A model generated the notes under the pieces. That model had not been told where the DNA came from. It made no database searches and worked only from the letters and a program-made list of their open reading frames with translations. This document shows, in pieces, positions 26,035-35,173 of a DNA stretch of 64,000 nt (positions within the stretch are counted from its first letter, which is position 1; each line of letters begins with the position of its first letter). This DNA comes from CAVYGN01 sp964413265 (GTDB taxonomy: Bacteria; Spirochaetota; Brevinematia; Brevinematales; JAOACQ01): positions 1 to 64,000 of the forward strand of contig CAYPRX010000002.1 in assembly GCA_964413265.1 (NCBI GenBank), written 5' to 3'. The translations under genes were made by a program, and so were the position numbers.

Positions 26035-26985
26035 TTAATTGAAATTAAAAAAAAGAACAACCCCGGTGCCTGTCCTGTTATAAAAAAGAGCATCGGAGAA
26101 CTTTTTCATTATATAAATTCCCCGCCCGGATATTTTCTCTAGAGCTTCAAGACCGACAGGAACTGAGATATCACCAACATCGAAACCCTCGCCACTGTCG
26201 GCAATAAAAACTCTCAAACCCTTCAAACCCAATTCGTAATTCATCATGACAGGCTTTTCCGGATCAAGTCCGTTGCCGTAAGTAACAGCGTTAACAAGTG
26301 CCTCATGAAGGACTGTTTCGATCTGCCATATTTTTTCAGTGTTGTATTGAACAAGTTTATTCTTGATCATGCCGACTGCAAGACTTACAGTTTTCAGTGA
26401 AGACTTTACCGGAAATTTATATGACTGGTGAGGCGTATTTTCGACAATGGCGATTGGTATGGCATCATTGCCAAAGGAATGTGTAATTGAGCTTATATCA
26501 TCCATAAGTGTATATGAAAAGGACCTTGCTCCCAGGACCAGATCTTTGAGCCTGTCAGCCAGATCTTTGTTTATCTTACGGTCAAAGGCAATAGCGACAT
26601 CCTCCTCAATGAATAATTCAGGCTTGGATGGCGGCCCTTGATTAAAGATAAAAATAGTGTTTTCAGATCTCTTTATCAAGACAAAACATAAATCCCCTCG
26701 AGGAGAAAAAATTATCTTCTTATATCCGGCATTTGTGTAAAGAAGAGAAGGCGGATCGCTGGCTTTTTCCAATTCTGAAAACATCCTGTTTAGATTGACA
26801 GAACTTTCTTTTTCCTGTGAAATTGAATGGCCTTTTGTACCGGAAAAGCCTATGAGGAGTTCGGATTTGTTATCTTTTTTAAAGAATTGAAAACCATCTT
26901 TATTTTCATTAATGGTAAGCCAGATATTATCCGTCTGGATAAAATCTTCATAAGTTTCCTTTACGGGGACGTTAAATTTTCTCAT
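26035..26985 (-). CDS. Anti-sigma-type HATPase with degenerate PP2C-like N-terminal domain
   Basis: A 316-residue protein. The C-terminal 130 residues form an RsbW/SpoIIAB-like ATPase: N box EALVNAVTYGNG (about 228), G1 box ADSGEGFDVGD (about 265) and G2 GRGIYIMKKFSD. Residues about 15-170 follow the pattern of a SpoIIE-type PP2C phosphatase (IGFSGTKGHSIS for DVSGHG, NAGYKKI for NAGHPP, DDISSITHS for DDiT) but the metal-binding aspartates are mostly missing, so I infer a pseudo-phosphatase. The start overlaps the neB-type synthase gene upstream by 14 bp, implying coexpression. No anti-anti-sigma gene is adjacent. Confidence 0.75.
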   Translation of the reverse strand: MRKFNVPVKETYEDFIQTDNIWLTINENKDGFQFFKKDNKSELLIGFSGTKGHSISQEKESSVNLNRMFSELEKASDPPSLLYTNAGYKKIIFSPRGDLCFVLIKRSENTIFIFNQGPPSKPELFIEEDVAIAFDRKINKDLADRLKDLVLGARSFSYTLMDDISSITHSFGNDAIPIAIVENTPHQSYKFPVKSSLKTVSLAVGMIKNKLVQYNTEKIWQIETVLHEALVNAVTYGNGLDPEKPVMMNYELGLKGLRVFIADSGEGFDVGDISVPVGLEALEKISGRGIYIMKKFSDALFYNRTGTGVVLFFNFN

Positions 26986-27970
26986 ACAAAAGGATATCCC
27001 TTGCAGCCTTTCTGTTCAACAATTTTTTATATTCTGAAAGCTTTACGCCATCTCCCGGCCGTAGCATAATAACATCTCCTTTACGTATGATCTCGCCTTT
27101 CATGATTTTTCTGGAAGCGTACATACCTCTCATAGACATGTACTTTGTCTGCTTTTCGAAATCAGTGATCTTTTTATCGCCGGTGCTGGATGCTTTTTCT
27201 ATATCCCTTATCCCGTCCACCATAGACTTGAACATGGCCGGTTCGAGAGAAATGGAGTGATCCGCTCCTGGTATGCTTCTGTCGGTAGTAAAATGCCTTT
27301 CTATGAGGGAAGCTCCCAGGGCTACCGCTCCCAGGGAAAGGGTTATTCCCATCGAATGATCGGAAAATCCGGCGCTGGCATTATAACGTTCCCTTAATAT
27401 GGCTATGATTTTCAAATCAATTTCTTCCGGCTTTACAGGATATTTTGATACACAGTAAAGAACTGCAAACGGTCTGGAACGGAAAATGTGTACAGCACTG
27501 TCGATCTCAGCAAGCCTGACAAACCCGGTTGACAATATAGTCAGAAATCCTGAAACTGGTGATTTTTCGGCAATGTAATTCAAAAAAGGTTCATTTGTTA
27601 TATCAGAACTCGCTACCTTTACGATGGGTGTTCCGATTTGAAGCAAAAAATCCAGAGAATCGTTATCAAATGGAGTTGCATAAAAAATCAGTCCGAGGGA
27701 ATTGGAAAATTCACAGAGTTTGTAATATTCATCAAAGGAAAGCTCAAAGGATTTGAACATTTCAAAGGCTTTCGGAGCAAGGTCACGATTATAAAATTTT
27801 TCAGTCTTGTAAACCTGGAATTTAACAGCATCGGCGCCGCTTTCCCACGCCTTTTCTATCAGGTGTTTTGCAAAATCGGCATTACCCTGGTGATTTATCC
27901 CTATCTCGGCAGTGATGAATACCGGATGTTTTTTTTTATCTTTAGAGTAAATAGAATTAATATTATACAC
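26972..27970 (-). CDS. neuB: N-acetylneuraminate/nonulosonate synthase (NeuB-type)
   Basis: Condenses phosphoenolpyruvate with an N-acetylated hexosamine to make sialic, legionaminic or pseudaminic acid. The 332-residue protein has the NeuB TIM barrel (FITAEIGINHQGN, DAVKFQVYKTE, FYATPFDNDSLDFL, VKVASSDITN, GFSDHSMGITL) and a C-terminal SAF antifreeze-like domain (about 270-330, SRKIMKGEIIRKGDVIMLRP). It lies 28 nt behind a flagellin-like gene and overlaps the HATPase gene. Nonulosonic acids commonly decorate flagellins, so glycosylation of a filament or surface protein is plausible. No other genes of the sugar pathway are near, and the exact sugar cannot be told. Confidence 0.9.
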   Translation of the reverse strand: MYNINSIYSKDKKKHPVFITAEIGINHQGNADFAKHLIEKAWESGADAVKFQVYKTEKFYNRDLAPKAFEMFKSFELSFDEYYKLCEFSNSLGLIFYATPFDNDSLDFLLQIGTPIVKVASSDITNEPFLNYIAEKSPVSGFLTILSTGFVRLAEIDSAVHIFRSRPFAVLYCVSKYPVKPEEIDLKIIAILRERYNASAGFSDHSMGITLSLGAVALGASLIERHFTTDRSIPGADHSISLEPAMFKSMVDGIRDIEKASSTGDKKITDFEKQTKYMSMRGMYASRKIMKGEIIRKGDVIMLRPGDGVKLSEYKKLLNRKAARDILLYEKI

Positions 27971-27998
27971 CGATTTTTCCTTTATTCAGGATATCGCT

Positions 27999-28607
27999 CT
28001 ATTTCTCCAACCCGAGAAGGGAACTTGCATTAATAATTTCCTTATGTAAATACCTGGCATCGGTACCTTTCAAAGAATCCATAATATTACGAACCGTCTT
28101 TTCGCTCGAGAAAGATGCGGCAGTCTCAATATTTTCCCGCTTAACAAGGTATAAGGCCAGGTTTTTCCTCTCCTCGGCCACCTTAGCCTGAGTATTGACA
28201 ATTGAAGAATCCAGATTTGATTTAAACGTGTACAGTGATTTATTATCCTGTATATTTGTGCTTAAATAGCTTATTACATTTTCACCGTTGAATTTTGTCG
28301 AATTAATAACCGCGTTCAACTCCCGTGTAAGCTGATCGTAGTCCGATGAGGTCGAACTCTCAAAGTTCCTGACCCTGTTCTGCATTTCATAAAGACCGTT
28401 GAGGCTCAGATTATCCCTGACAAAGCTTTTTTGCAGCTGATCCATCTTTGTCACTTCCGGCGAGATAATTTTGTCTGAATCGAAGATGTCTTTCAGCTCC
28501 AAGGTCTGTCCCTCTTTGTTGATTTCAGCTATGTTAGACGTGCTTTTCTTTCTATAAGACAGGTTTTCAAGCGCAGCTTTATCTGTTATGATATCGGAAA
28601 TTTTCAT
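27999..28607 (-). CDS. Flagellin-like helical protein
   Basis: A 202-residue protein without a signal peptide. The middle, LYEMQNRVRNFESSTSSDYD then QLTRELNAVINSTKFNGENV, resembles the N-terminal D1 helix and the TxFNG turn of flagellins. The C-terminal third (AKVAEERKNLALYLVKRENI) is helical and loosely like the flagellin C-terminal coil. It lacks the canonical start (INTNxxAL) and the hypervariable centre, and it is shorter than spirochaete FlaB (about 280). GGAGG lies 4-5 nt before the ATG. It is followed by neuB. It could be a minor filament or junction protein; confidence in the flagellin relation is moderate. Confidence 0.6.
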   Translation of the reverse strand: MKISDIITDKAALENLSYRKKSTSNIAEINKEGQTLELKDIFDSDKIISPEVTKMDQLQKSFVRDNLSLNGLYEMQNRVRNFESSTSSDYDQLTRELNAVINSTKFNGENVISYLSTNIQDNKSLYTFKSNLDSSIVNTQAKVAEERKNLALYLVKRENIETAASFSSEKTVRNIMDSLKGTDARYLHKEIINASSLLGLEK

Positions 28608-28737
28608 AGGTCCCTCCTCCTAAGAAAAATCAAATCCTTTTAAGCTTTATTATAAATTATTTATTTGAAATGGTAAAGACTAAATGTCAAATATTGTTTA
28701 ATGATCTAACATAAAAAAATTGTTTCATGTTGTGATT

Positions 28738-29883
28738 TCAAAGGCTCTCTTCAAGCAAATCGTCAATTTCCTCATGCATTGGCTTGTTCAAACGGGCAGC
28801 ATATTCCTGGCTTGAAATATTAAGCAAAATTCCGCATGAAATCGACATAAATATCATAGATGAACCACCATAACTTATAAAGGGGAGGGGAACGCCTGTT
28901 GGAGGAAAAATGCCTGATGCAATCCCCATATTCATAAAGGCGTGAATGACGACAAGCATAGTAATGCCGTATGCCAGAAGCTGACCGAATTTGTCACTGC
29001 AATTTCTGGCTATAAGCGTACCCTTTATAAAAAAAATCAGGTAAAGAAGTCCTATTAAAAAAGCTCCAACAATCCCTGTTTCTTCTGCAATTACTGAAAA
29101 AATGAAATCTGTATGCGGTGTAGGGAGTATGCCCATTTTTTGTGTGCTATTGCCCAGGCCCAGTCCGAAAATTCCACCTTGAGCGAAAGATTTCAGGGAC
29201 TGTATTATATGATAGCCGCTGCCGTTTATATCCGACCATGGATTCAGGTATGACAATATCCGGAGTTTCCTGTAGGAAACCTGGATTATAAATGTAATCA
29301 TTACTGGAAGGCTGATGATTATAATGGATATTATATGTTTAATCGAGGCTCCTCCAGCCAGGAAGATGAGAAAAGTCACCAGGAGCAGCAGAGCCGCTGT
29401 TGAAAAATTTGACTGAATGAGAATAATAAAAAAGATCGATGCAACAAGCAGAAGGGGGGGCAGAAGACCGAATGTGAAGTTAAGAAGCTTGCCCTGTTTT
29501 TTTGTCAGGATATAGGCCAGGTATATGATCACAGTCAGTTTGGCCAATTCCGAAGGGTTAAATGAAAAAAACCTGAGATCGATCCATCTCCTTGCACCGC
29601 CGCTTTCCCTCCCGATGCCAGGTATAAAAACTGCGATTAAAAGAACTATCGTAATGAAAATAAGTCCTTTGATATATTTTTTCAGATTGCGGTAATCAAG
29701 CCTTGAGAAGAGAAGTAATGCAGCAAATGAGATTATTGCGAATAGAATCTGTCTGATAGAGAAATAATACGGATCATTTGTATATTTCTGTGCAATATAA
29801 TAACTCGCGCTGTAAACGAAAATAATGCCGGCGATGAATAAAATTACAATAATATAGAATATTGTTTTGTCGATCCGGTTCAT
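28738..29883 (-). CDS. ftsW: SEDS-family peptidoglycan glycosyltransferase FtsW
   Basis: Polymerises lipid II at the division site together with a class B penicillin-binding protein. The 381-residue integral membrane protein has about ten helices. Signatures: the ARRWIDLRFFSFNPSELAKL loop, the FIFSVIAEETGIVGA segment with a catalytic-type acidic residue, and the C-terminal PPTGVPLPFISYGGSSM. The ARRW and PLPFISYGG motifs fit FtsW/SpoVE better than RodA. It lies 14 nt behind the TPR gene on the same strand and appears to be cotranscribed with it; no mur genes are adjacent. Confidence 0.93.
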   Translation of the reverse strand: MNRIDKTIFYIIVILFIAGIIFVYSASYYIAQKYTNDPYYFSIRQILFAIISFAALLLFSRLDYRNLKKYIKGLIFITIVLLIAVFIPGIGRESGGARRWIDLRFFSFNPSELAKLTVIIYLAYILTKKQGKLLNFTFGLLPPLLLVASIFFIILIQSNFSTAALLLLVTFLIFLAGGASIKHIISIIIISLPVMITFIIQVSYRKLRILSYLNPWSDINGSGYHIIQSLKSFAQGGIFGLGLGNSTQKMGILPTPHTDFIFSVIAEETGIVGAFLIGLLYLIFFIKGTLIARNCSDKFGQLLAYGITMLVVIHAFMNMGIASGIFPPTGVPLPFISYGGSSMIFMSISCGILLNISSQEYAARLNKPMHEEIDDLLEESL

Positions 29884-29897
29884 AAAAAGGTCGCTGA

Positions 29898-32657
29898 TTA
29901 AATATTTGATATCATTTTTTGCCTGAATTCTTCGGTGAATCTCTGAAGGGTTGTCCGTTTCACCAGTTCATTATCCAGGGCGGGATTGTTTTTACTGATG
30001 CTCCTGTTTATCATGTATTTTATGTTATATTCAGCGTTGTTGTATATGACGTTTATCTTATTGGCATCATCTTTTGCCTTGTAGAAATCGAGTAAAGCAT
30101 TCTGCTCAAATTCAGGCGCATCTTTCTTATATTTCTTAGCCATTGCGGCATAAGTAACACCCCTGTTATTATAGCATCTGGCCAGCTGGCTATAGATCTC
30201 TTTATGCCTGTTTAAATCCGGGTTAATATATCCGATCCTGTCAGCGATAGCCTGATAATATTCGATGGCTTTATCATATTCTATCTTAGCGAAGCTGAAA
30301 TTATTCGATTTATAGTATATATTACCCAGATTGTAGGAGAGTATTGGGTTATGGGGGTCGTTTACGTAAAGTTTTGAAAATTCGTTAAAAGCCCCTGCAT
30401 TATCATTATACTTATAATAAAGCCATCCGAGATTGTAAGAGAGCAGATCGTCTGTTCTATCTTTTTCAAGAAGCATATTCGCAGTCTTGTAGTAAGAGAA
30501 AGCCTTTTCATAGGCATCTTCCGGGTTTTCGAAATTCAGCCGGTTGTAAAAGAATATATGGCCTAAATTAGCATAAGGTTTATAATAGTTAGGCGCATAC
30601 TGGATTGAATTCTCAAATTGTTTTATAGCCTGAACCGTTGCATTCGTATCCGAATCGCCTTTATAGGCATAATAGATTTCACCAAGCAGGTTATAGGCCT
30701 TTCCATTCCTGCTGTTAAGAATTATAGCATTGGATTCTTCCTTCATTGCATTGAAATAATCCAGGTTAAGCGTCAGGTATCTTCCATGCTCATAGTAAGC
30801 CTCATCGTATGCGGGTTTAGCGGGCATCATCTTATTGAAAACAAGCTTCGCCCTGTCCAGTCTCCTGTTGTCGATGTAATATCTCGCCAGATCGGTTAAA
30901 GTATGGACATTAACTGCGTTTTTATTGATAAAATCTATCCTGTCATAATAGTTATCTATATTGATACTGTTAGTGAACCTGAGCGCTATATCAAGCAGCC
31001 TGAAATAGCTGTCGACATGTCTTGCATGGGAGGGTTTTGATACATAGCTTTCGTAGAGATTGTTTGCATTGGAATATTCGCTTAAATCGCCGGTCCTGTC
31101 CCCCCATTCTATTTCAGTTATTCCGATCTTATCAAGGTAATCGAAATTATCCGGCCATTTATTTGTAAGCCTTCCGTATAGTTTTATTGCTTCCTCGTAT
31201 TTAGGCGGATAAAGAACATTCTTGTAAAAATCTGCGTAGTTATAGATCGTCATGGTATGATAGGGGTTATAGCCAAGAGCGTCTTCATATTTCTTCTTCG
31301 CCCTGTCGAATTGTTTCTGTGCTATATAATTTGATGCATAAGTGCTGTTCCAGTTAAGATCAGGACCACCGATCTTTGAACTTTCAAGGTGCTTACCGGC
31401 TTCAAATTCCTGTTCTGCATGGTCATAATCGAAGACCTTGAAATAGGTCAGGCCCCTGTTATAGTGAATGGCTGCAGTATATGGTATCCATACAAGCTGC
31501 CATAAAAATATGATAAAAGCAATTATAAAAATGACAAATGAGAAAAAGTATCTGGTTGCACCTGTGAATTCCCTGCGGAATTCGCTGACTCTTTTTGCTT
31601 CCTCGGTATAAATTACTCTTCTTCCCGCAGAAGGCGGCCTTTTCCTGGGTTCTTCTCTTTCTCTAAAAGCTGGTTCTGGAAGGTAGCTGTCAACAAACGT
31701 TCTGATCCTCGCTTCGCTTTCATCATTGAGGAGCATTGTCATCAATTGCTTTAAAGAATCCGGAGGCATCCTTGATTCGAGGATTATCTGCCTGACTTTC
31801 TTCCTGAGGATTGGATCGGATATATTGTTAATCTTTTCCCTGATCTTAAGCGCATCATCATGCCCGACTTCTTCTTGCGCAGGTGGTTTGAATTCGGGCG
31901 GTGGTGTTTCGGGAGCTGTAAAGGGCGGAATTTCCGGGGCCACTTCCGCCTTTATTTCCGGACCGGGCACTGGCGGTATTTCAGGGCCGGGTGTTTCAGA
32001 CGGGAGAACCGGCTCTGCCTTTACTTCGGGTTCGGGTGTTATCGGTATCTCCGGGGCAATTTCCTCGCCGATCTTTATTTCTTCTGAGGGTTCCAGAGGG
32101 GATTCCGCTTTAAAATCTGGAAATTCGAACTCGGGGGTCTCCTCCGTTTCAGGCATTTCAGGCAGCTGAAATTCAGGTTCTGCGGATTCTGAAATTCCCG
32201 AGATAATTTCGGAAATATTCGGTTCCTGCGCGGCCTTTTCTTCCACCGCCTCAGCTTCAGCCTCTGCCTCTTCTTTTGGAGGCATCTCCATGAAACGGGG
32301 TTCCATGATTGAAGGAATTTCTTCAGTGGTTTCTTCCAGAGGCATCTCTTTTTCAGGAGTCTTTTCCGGCTGTTCCTCAGGTGTTATTTCAGCTTCAACG
32401 GTTTCGATAGCTTTCATCAAATCTTCAATTTTTGGGGGAGCCGTATCAAGGGTCTCAAGTTCACTTAAAAGTTCGGGGCCAATTTCATCCCGGGGAGAAT
32501 TTGCACCTTTTGTTTCCTGGATATTGCCGCCCGGAAGGTTTGAAAGTTCGTCAAGGTTGCCAAGCGGTCCTTCAGCTTCAATGCCTTTTATGATTTCATC
32601 AGGTGAATAAGAGTCTTCCTTGCCAAGATATTTTATTAAATTATCAAATTTGGCCAT
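29898..32657 (-). CDS. Membrane-anchored TPR protein, candidate flagellar collar protein FlcA
   Basis: A 919-residue protein. Residues about 20-270 are a disordered, Glu/Pro-rich cytoplasmic region with many PEIP-like units. Residues about 275-330 form a conserved helical segment (KIREKINNISDPILRKKVRQ). One membrane helix lies at about 370-392 (FSFVIFIIAFIIFLWQLVWI), and the remainder is a periplasmic array of at least ten TPR-like repeats (for example NNFSFAKIEYDKAIEYYQAI). Size and layout match the spirochaete periplasmic flagellar collar protein FlcA (Borrelia BB0326); this match is from memory and not an alignment. It precedes ftsW. Codon use in the acidic region looks repetitive rather than foreign. 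Confidence 0.7.
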   Translation of the reverse strand: MAKFDNLIKYLGKEDSYSPDEIIKGIEAEGPLGNLDELSNLPGGNIQETKGANSPRDEIGPELLSELETLDTAPPKIEDLMKAIETVEAEITPEEQPEKTPEKEMPLEETTEEIPSIMEPRFMEMPPKEEAEAEAEAVEEKAAQEPNISEIISGISESAEPEFQLPEMPETEETPEFEFPDFKAESPLEPSEEIKIGEEIAPEIPITPEPEVKAEPVLPSETPGPEIPPVPGPEIKAEVAPEIPPFTAPETPPPEFKPPAQEEVGHDDALKIREKINNISDPILRKKVRQIILESRMPPDSLKQLMTMLLNDESEARIRTFVDSYLPEPAFREREEPRKRPPSAGRRVIYTEEAKRVSEFRREFTGATRYFFSFVIFIIAFIIFLWQLVWIPYTAAIHYNRGLTYFKVFDYDHAEQEFEAGKHLESSKIGGPDLNWNSTYASNYIAQKQFDRAKKKYEDALGYNPYHTMTIYNYADFYKNVLYPPKYEEAIKLYGRLTNKWPDNFDYLDKIGITEIEWGDRTGDLSEYSNANNLYESYVSKPSHARHVDSYFRLLDIALRFTNSINIDNYYDRIDFINKNAVNVHTLTDLARYYIDNRRLDRAKLVFNKMMPAKPAYDEAYYEHGRYLTLNLDYFNAMKEESNAIILNSRNGKAYNLLGEIYYAYKGDSDTNATVQAIKQFENSIQYAPNYYKPYANLGHIFFYNRLNFENPEDAYEKAFSYYKTANMLLEKDRTDDLLSYNLGWLYYKYNDNAGAFNEFSKLYVNDPHNPILSYNLGNIYYKSNNFSFAKIEYDKAIEYYQAIADRIGYINPDLNRHKEIYSQLARCYNNRGVTYAAMAKKYKKDAPEFEQNALLDFYKAKDDANKINVIYNNAEYNIKYMINRSISKNNPALDNELVKRTTLQRFTEEFRQKMISNI

Positions 32658-32686
32658 CCAGGTTTCCTCTCAATTACAGTACCTTG

Positions 32687-32826
32687 TGAATATCGGTAAT
32701 AACTGAATATTCATTAACACTGACATTTTCTCTATTATGAATTAAAAAGGAATAATTTTCAAACTTCCAAAGACCTTCTTCCCCATTGGGGATTATGCCT
32801 TTATTTGCAATGAATATTAAATGAAT
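32687..32826 (+). promoter_or_regulatory. Cluster of TGAAT half-sites, candidate ArgR operator
   Basis: Five TGAAT half-sites lie in the 215-bp gap before argF: 32687, 32704 (with its inverse, TGAATATTCA at 32704-32713), 32738, 32811 and 32822. The block 32809-32826 matches the ARG-box consensus WNTGAATWWWWATTCANW except at two positions. Repression of argF-argH by an ArgR-type protein is inferred; no argR gene is in the window. Confidence 0.4.
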
Positions 32827-32872
32827 TTAAAATAATTTCTCAATAATAAAGGTGTAGTACGCGGAGTGTTCC

Positions 32873-33796
32873 ATGCTCGAGGGCAAAAAGGATTTTCTGG
32901 ATACTGACGATTTCTCTAAAAAAACTCTGCTGGATCTGATTTCCCTTGCAGGGGATATTAAAAGAGATAGGAAGAAATACGGCCAGTCACTGAAGGATAA
33001 AAAACTCGGTATGATCTTTGAAAAACCATCAACCCGGACGCGTGTTTCTTTTGAGGCCGGAATATATGAAATGGGAGGGATGGCAATATTTTTAAGCTCC
33101 AGGGATATTCAAATCGGCAGGGGAGAGACTATAGAAGATACTGCGAAGGTTTTAACGCGTTATGTTGACGCCGTTTTGATCAGAACTTTTTCACAGGAAA
33201 ATATAAATCTTTTGGCCCTGAACGCCGGAATACCTGTTATCAATGGGCTTTCAGATTTTCTGCATCCCTGCCAGGCTATGGCCGATTTTCAAACAATACT
33301 GGAAAAAAAAGGAGATCTTCTTGGCATAAAACTCTGCTTTATAGGGGACGGGAACAATGTGGCCAATTCCCTCGGACTTCTGGCCAGCAGGATAGGAACT
33401 GATTTTTCCATTGCATCTCCGGAAAAACATAAAATGGACAGTTTAATTATTGCACGAATCTTATCAAATGCGAGTGTTTCAGGCTGCAAGGTTTCGTTTA
33501 CCGACGATCCTGCGGAAGCTGTAAAGGGTGCCGATGTAGTTTATACGGATGTCTGGGCATCAATGGGAAAAGAGGACGAGGCTGTAAAAAGGAAAGAGGA
33601 ATTTTCAGGATTCCGGGTCAATCCTTCACTGGTCAAACTTGCTGCACCCGATTATATATTCATGCATTGCCTTCCAGCCCATAGGGGTGAGGAAGTTGAT
33701 GCTGAAATAATTGACGGCGAACATTCTGTCGTTTTTGATGAGGCTGAAAACCGCCTTCATATGCAGAAAGCGATCATGCTGGAAATAATGAGGTGA
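32873..33796 (+). CDS. argF: Ornithine carbamoyltransferase
   Basis: Makes citrulline from ornithine and carbamoyl phosphate in arginine synthesis. The 307-residue protein has the carbamoyl-phosphate motif EKPSTRTRVSFEAG, HPCQAMADFQ, the ornithine-binding SMGKEDE loop and MHCLPAHRGEEVD with the catalytic Cys. A GGAG site precedes the ATG. argH follows after 4 nt. An operator-like cluster of TGAAT sites lies upstream. Confidence 0.96.
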   Translation: MLEGKKDFLDTDDFSKKTLLDLISLAGDIKRDRKKYGQSLKDKKLGMIFEKPSTRTRVSFEAGIYEMGGMAIFLSSRDIQIGRGETIEDTAKVLTRYVDAVLIRTFSQENINLLALNAGIPVINGLSDFLHPCQAMADFQTILEKKGDLLGIKLCFIGDGNNVANSLGLLASRIGTDFSIASPEKHKMDSLIIARILSNASVSGCKVSFTDDPAEAVKGADVVYTDVWASMGKEDEAVKRKEEFSGFRVNPSLVKLAAPDYIFMHCLPAHRGEEVDAEIIDGEHSVVFDEAENRLHMQKAIMLEIMR

Positions 33797-33800
33797 AATT

Positions 33801-35156
33801 ATGGCCAAGTTGTGGCAGAAGGAAGGACTCAAAGGTATGAATCCCGATGTGGAGAAATATGAAGTCGGATCTGATTACATTTATGACGGCAGGCTCTTTT
33901 ATTACGAACTCTCCTCAAGCATGGCCCATTCAAAGATGCTGGAGAAAATCGGCATATTATCAGGAAAGGAGTCGAAGGCGATAACAGATGGGATCAAATC
34001 CCTGTATAAAAAATATGGAAGAAATATTACCCTTCAGATAGAAGACGAGGATATTCATTCAAAACTTGAAAATCTGCTTATCGGCGCAATAGGCGAAGCA
34101 GGGAAAAAACTCCATACTGGAAGGAGCAGAAACGATCAGGTGCTCACCGTATTACGCCTGTATGAAAAGGATATGCTGCTGGATACCGCTGTTGATTATA
34201 TTGACTGCCTTGGTGAGTTTGCATTGCTATCAGCGAAAGAGGGTGAAAAAATTTTGCCGGGCTATACTCATACAAAACAGGCTATGCTGATGAATGTCAA
34301 ATTCTGGGCCTCATCATTTATTGACACAGGACTTGATAATATAAAAATGATAAAAGACGCTTATGACCTGATAGATGCGAACCCCCTCGGAAGCGGAAGC
34401 GGTTTCGGAGTTCCCATCCCTGTTGACAGGGATATGACCGCTGAGATGCTGGGCTTTTCCCGTGTACAGGAAAATGCGATGGCTGTTCAGAATTCAAGGG
34501 GTAAATTCGAGGCTTTCATTATCGATGTTTTATGGGCAATAATGCATGATTTTTCCAGGATGGCTTCGGACCTTCTTCTTTTCAATATGGATGAATTGAA
34601 CTACCTGCTTACCGATGAATCCGTAACAACTGGAAGTTCAATTATGCCACAGAAGCGTAATCTTGATGTACTGGAACTGGTGAGGGCGAGGACTTTTACG
34701 ATGATGTCATATTCGACGGCAGTGAAAAGCATTTCCGGCGGAATTGTTTCAGGGTATAATAAAGACCTGCAGGAAACAAAGGAGCCGCTTATAAAGGCAT
34801 TTGATCTGATACTTGAAACTATAGCTGCGGTAAAAGCCGTTATTAAAAATATTTGTTTTGATGAAAAGGCAGTAAAAGCACGGCTTTCAAAGGGGATTGC
34901 CGCTACCGACCTTGTTTTTGAGTTGCAGAAAGATGGTCTTGCATTCAGGGATGCTTACAGGACAGCGGCAGGCAGGATTAAAGAAATAGAAATCGATGAC
35001 AGTATGATTGAAAAAAGCATAAAAAACAGGGTTTCAAGAGGTTCTCCAGGTGCTCTGAATCTGAAGGGATACCTAAAAGCCCTGGAAAATGAAAAAGTAT
35101 ATTTTGTAAATACTGCCAAGAGGTTTAAAGATAAGCTTGCAGGATTGGTTGAATAA
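33801..35156 (+). CDS. argH: Argininosuccinate lyase
   Basis: Cleaves argininosuccinate to arginine and fumarate. The 451-residue protein has HTGRSRNDQVLTVLRLY, the catalytic His region GYTHTKQAMLM, NPLGSGSGFGVPIPVDR and the flexible catalytic loop TGSSIMPQKRNLD (usual form GSSIMPQKKNPD, so KNP reads RNL here). argG, needed between argF and argH in the pathway, is not in the window. It is followed after 17 nt by a universal stress protein gene. Confidence 0.95.
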   Translation: MAKLWQKEGLKGMNPDVEKYEVGSDYIYDGRLFYYELSSSMAHSKMLEKIGILSGKESKAITDGIKSLYKKYGRNITLQIEDEDIHSKLENLLIGAIGEAGKKLHTGRSRNDQVLTVLRLYEKDMLLDTAVDYIDCLGEFALLSAKEGEKILPGYTHTKQAMLMNVKFWASSFIDTGLDNIKMIKDAYDLIDANPLGSGSGFGVPIPVDRDMTAEMLGFSRVQENAMAVQNSRGKFEAFIIDVLWAIMHDFSRMASDLLLFNMDELNYLLTDESVTTGSSIMPQKRNLDVLELVRARTFTMMSYSTAVKSISGGIVSGYNKDLQETKEPLIKAFDLILETIAAVKAVIKNICFDEKAVKARLSKGIAATDLVFELQKDGLAFRDAYRTAAGRIKEIEIDDSMIEKSIKNRVSRGSPGALNLKGYLKALENEKVYFVNTAKRFKDKLAGLVE

Positions 35157-35173
35157 ACGCTTGGGACAATTAG

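Noticed and set aside
28608..28737. TTGACA and TATAAT before the flagellin-like gene
   Set aside because: They are 30 bp apart, too far for one promoter, and no clear sigma-28 site was found.
31726..32610. Gly/Ser-rich plus-strand frames of 147 and 106 codons
   Set aside because: They mirror the Pro/Glu repeat region of the TPR gene on the other strand.
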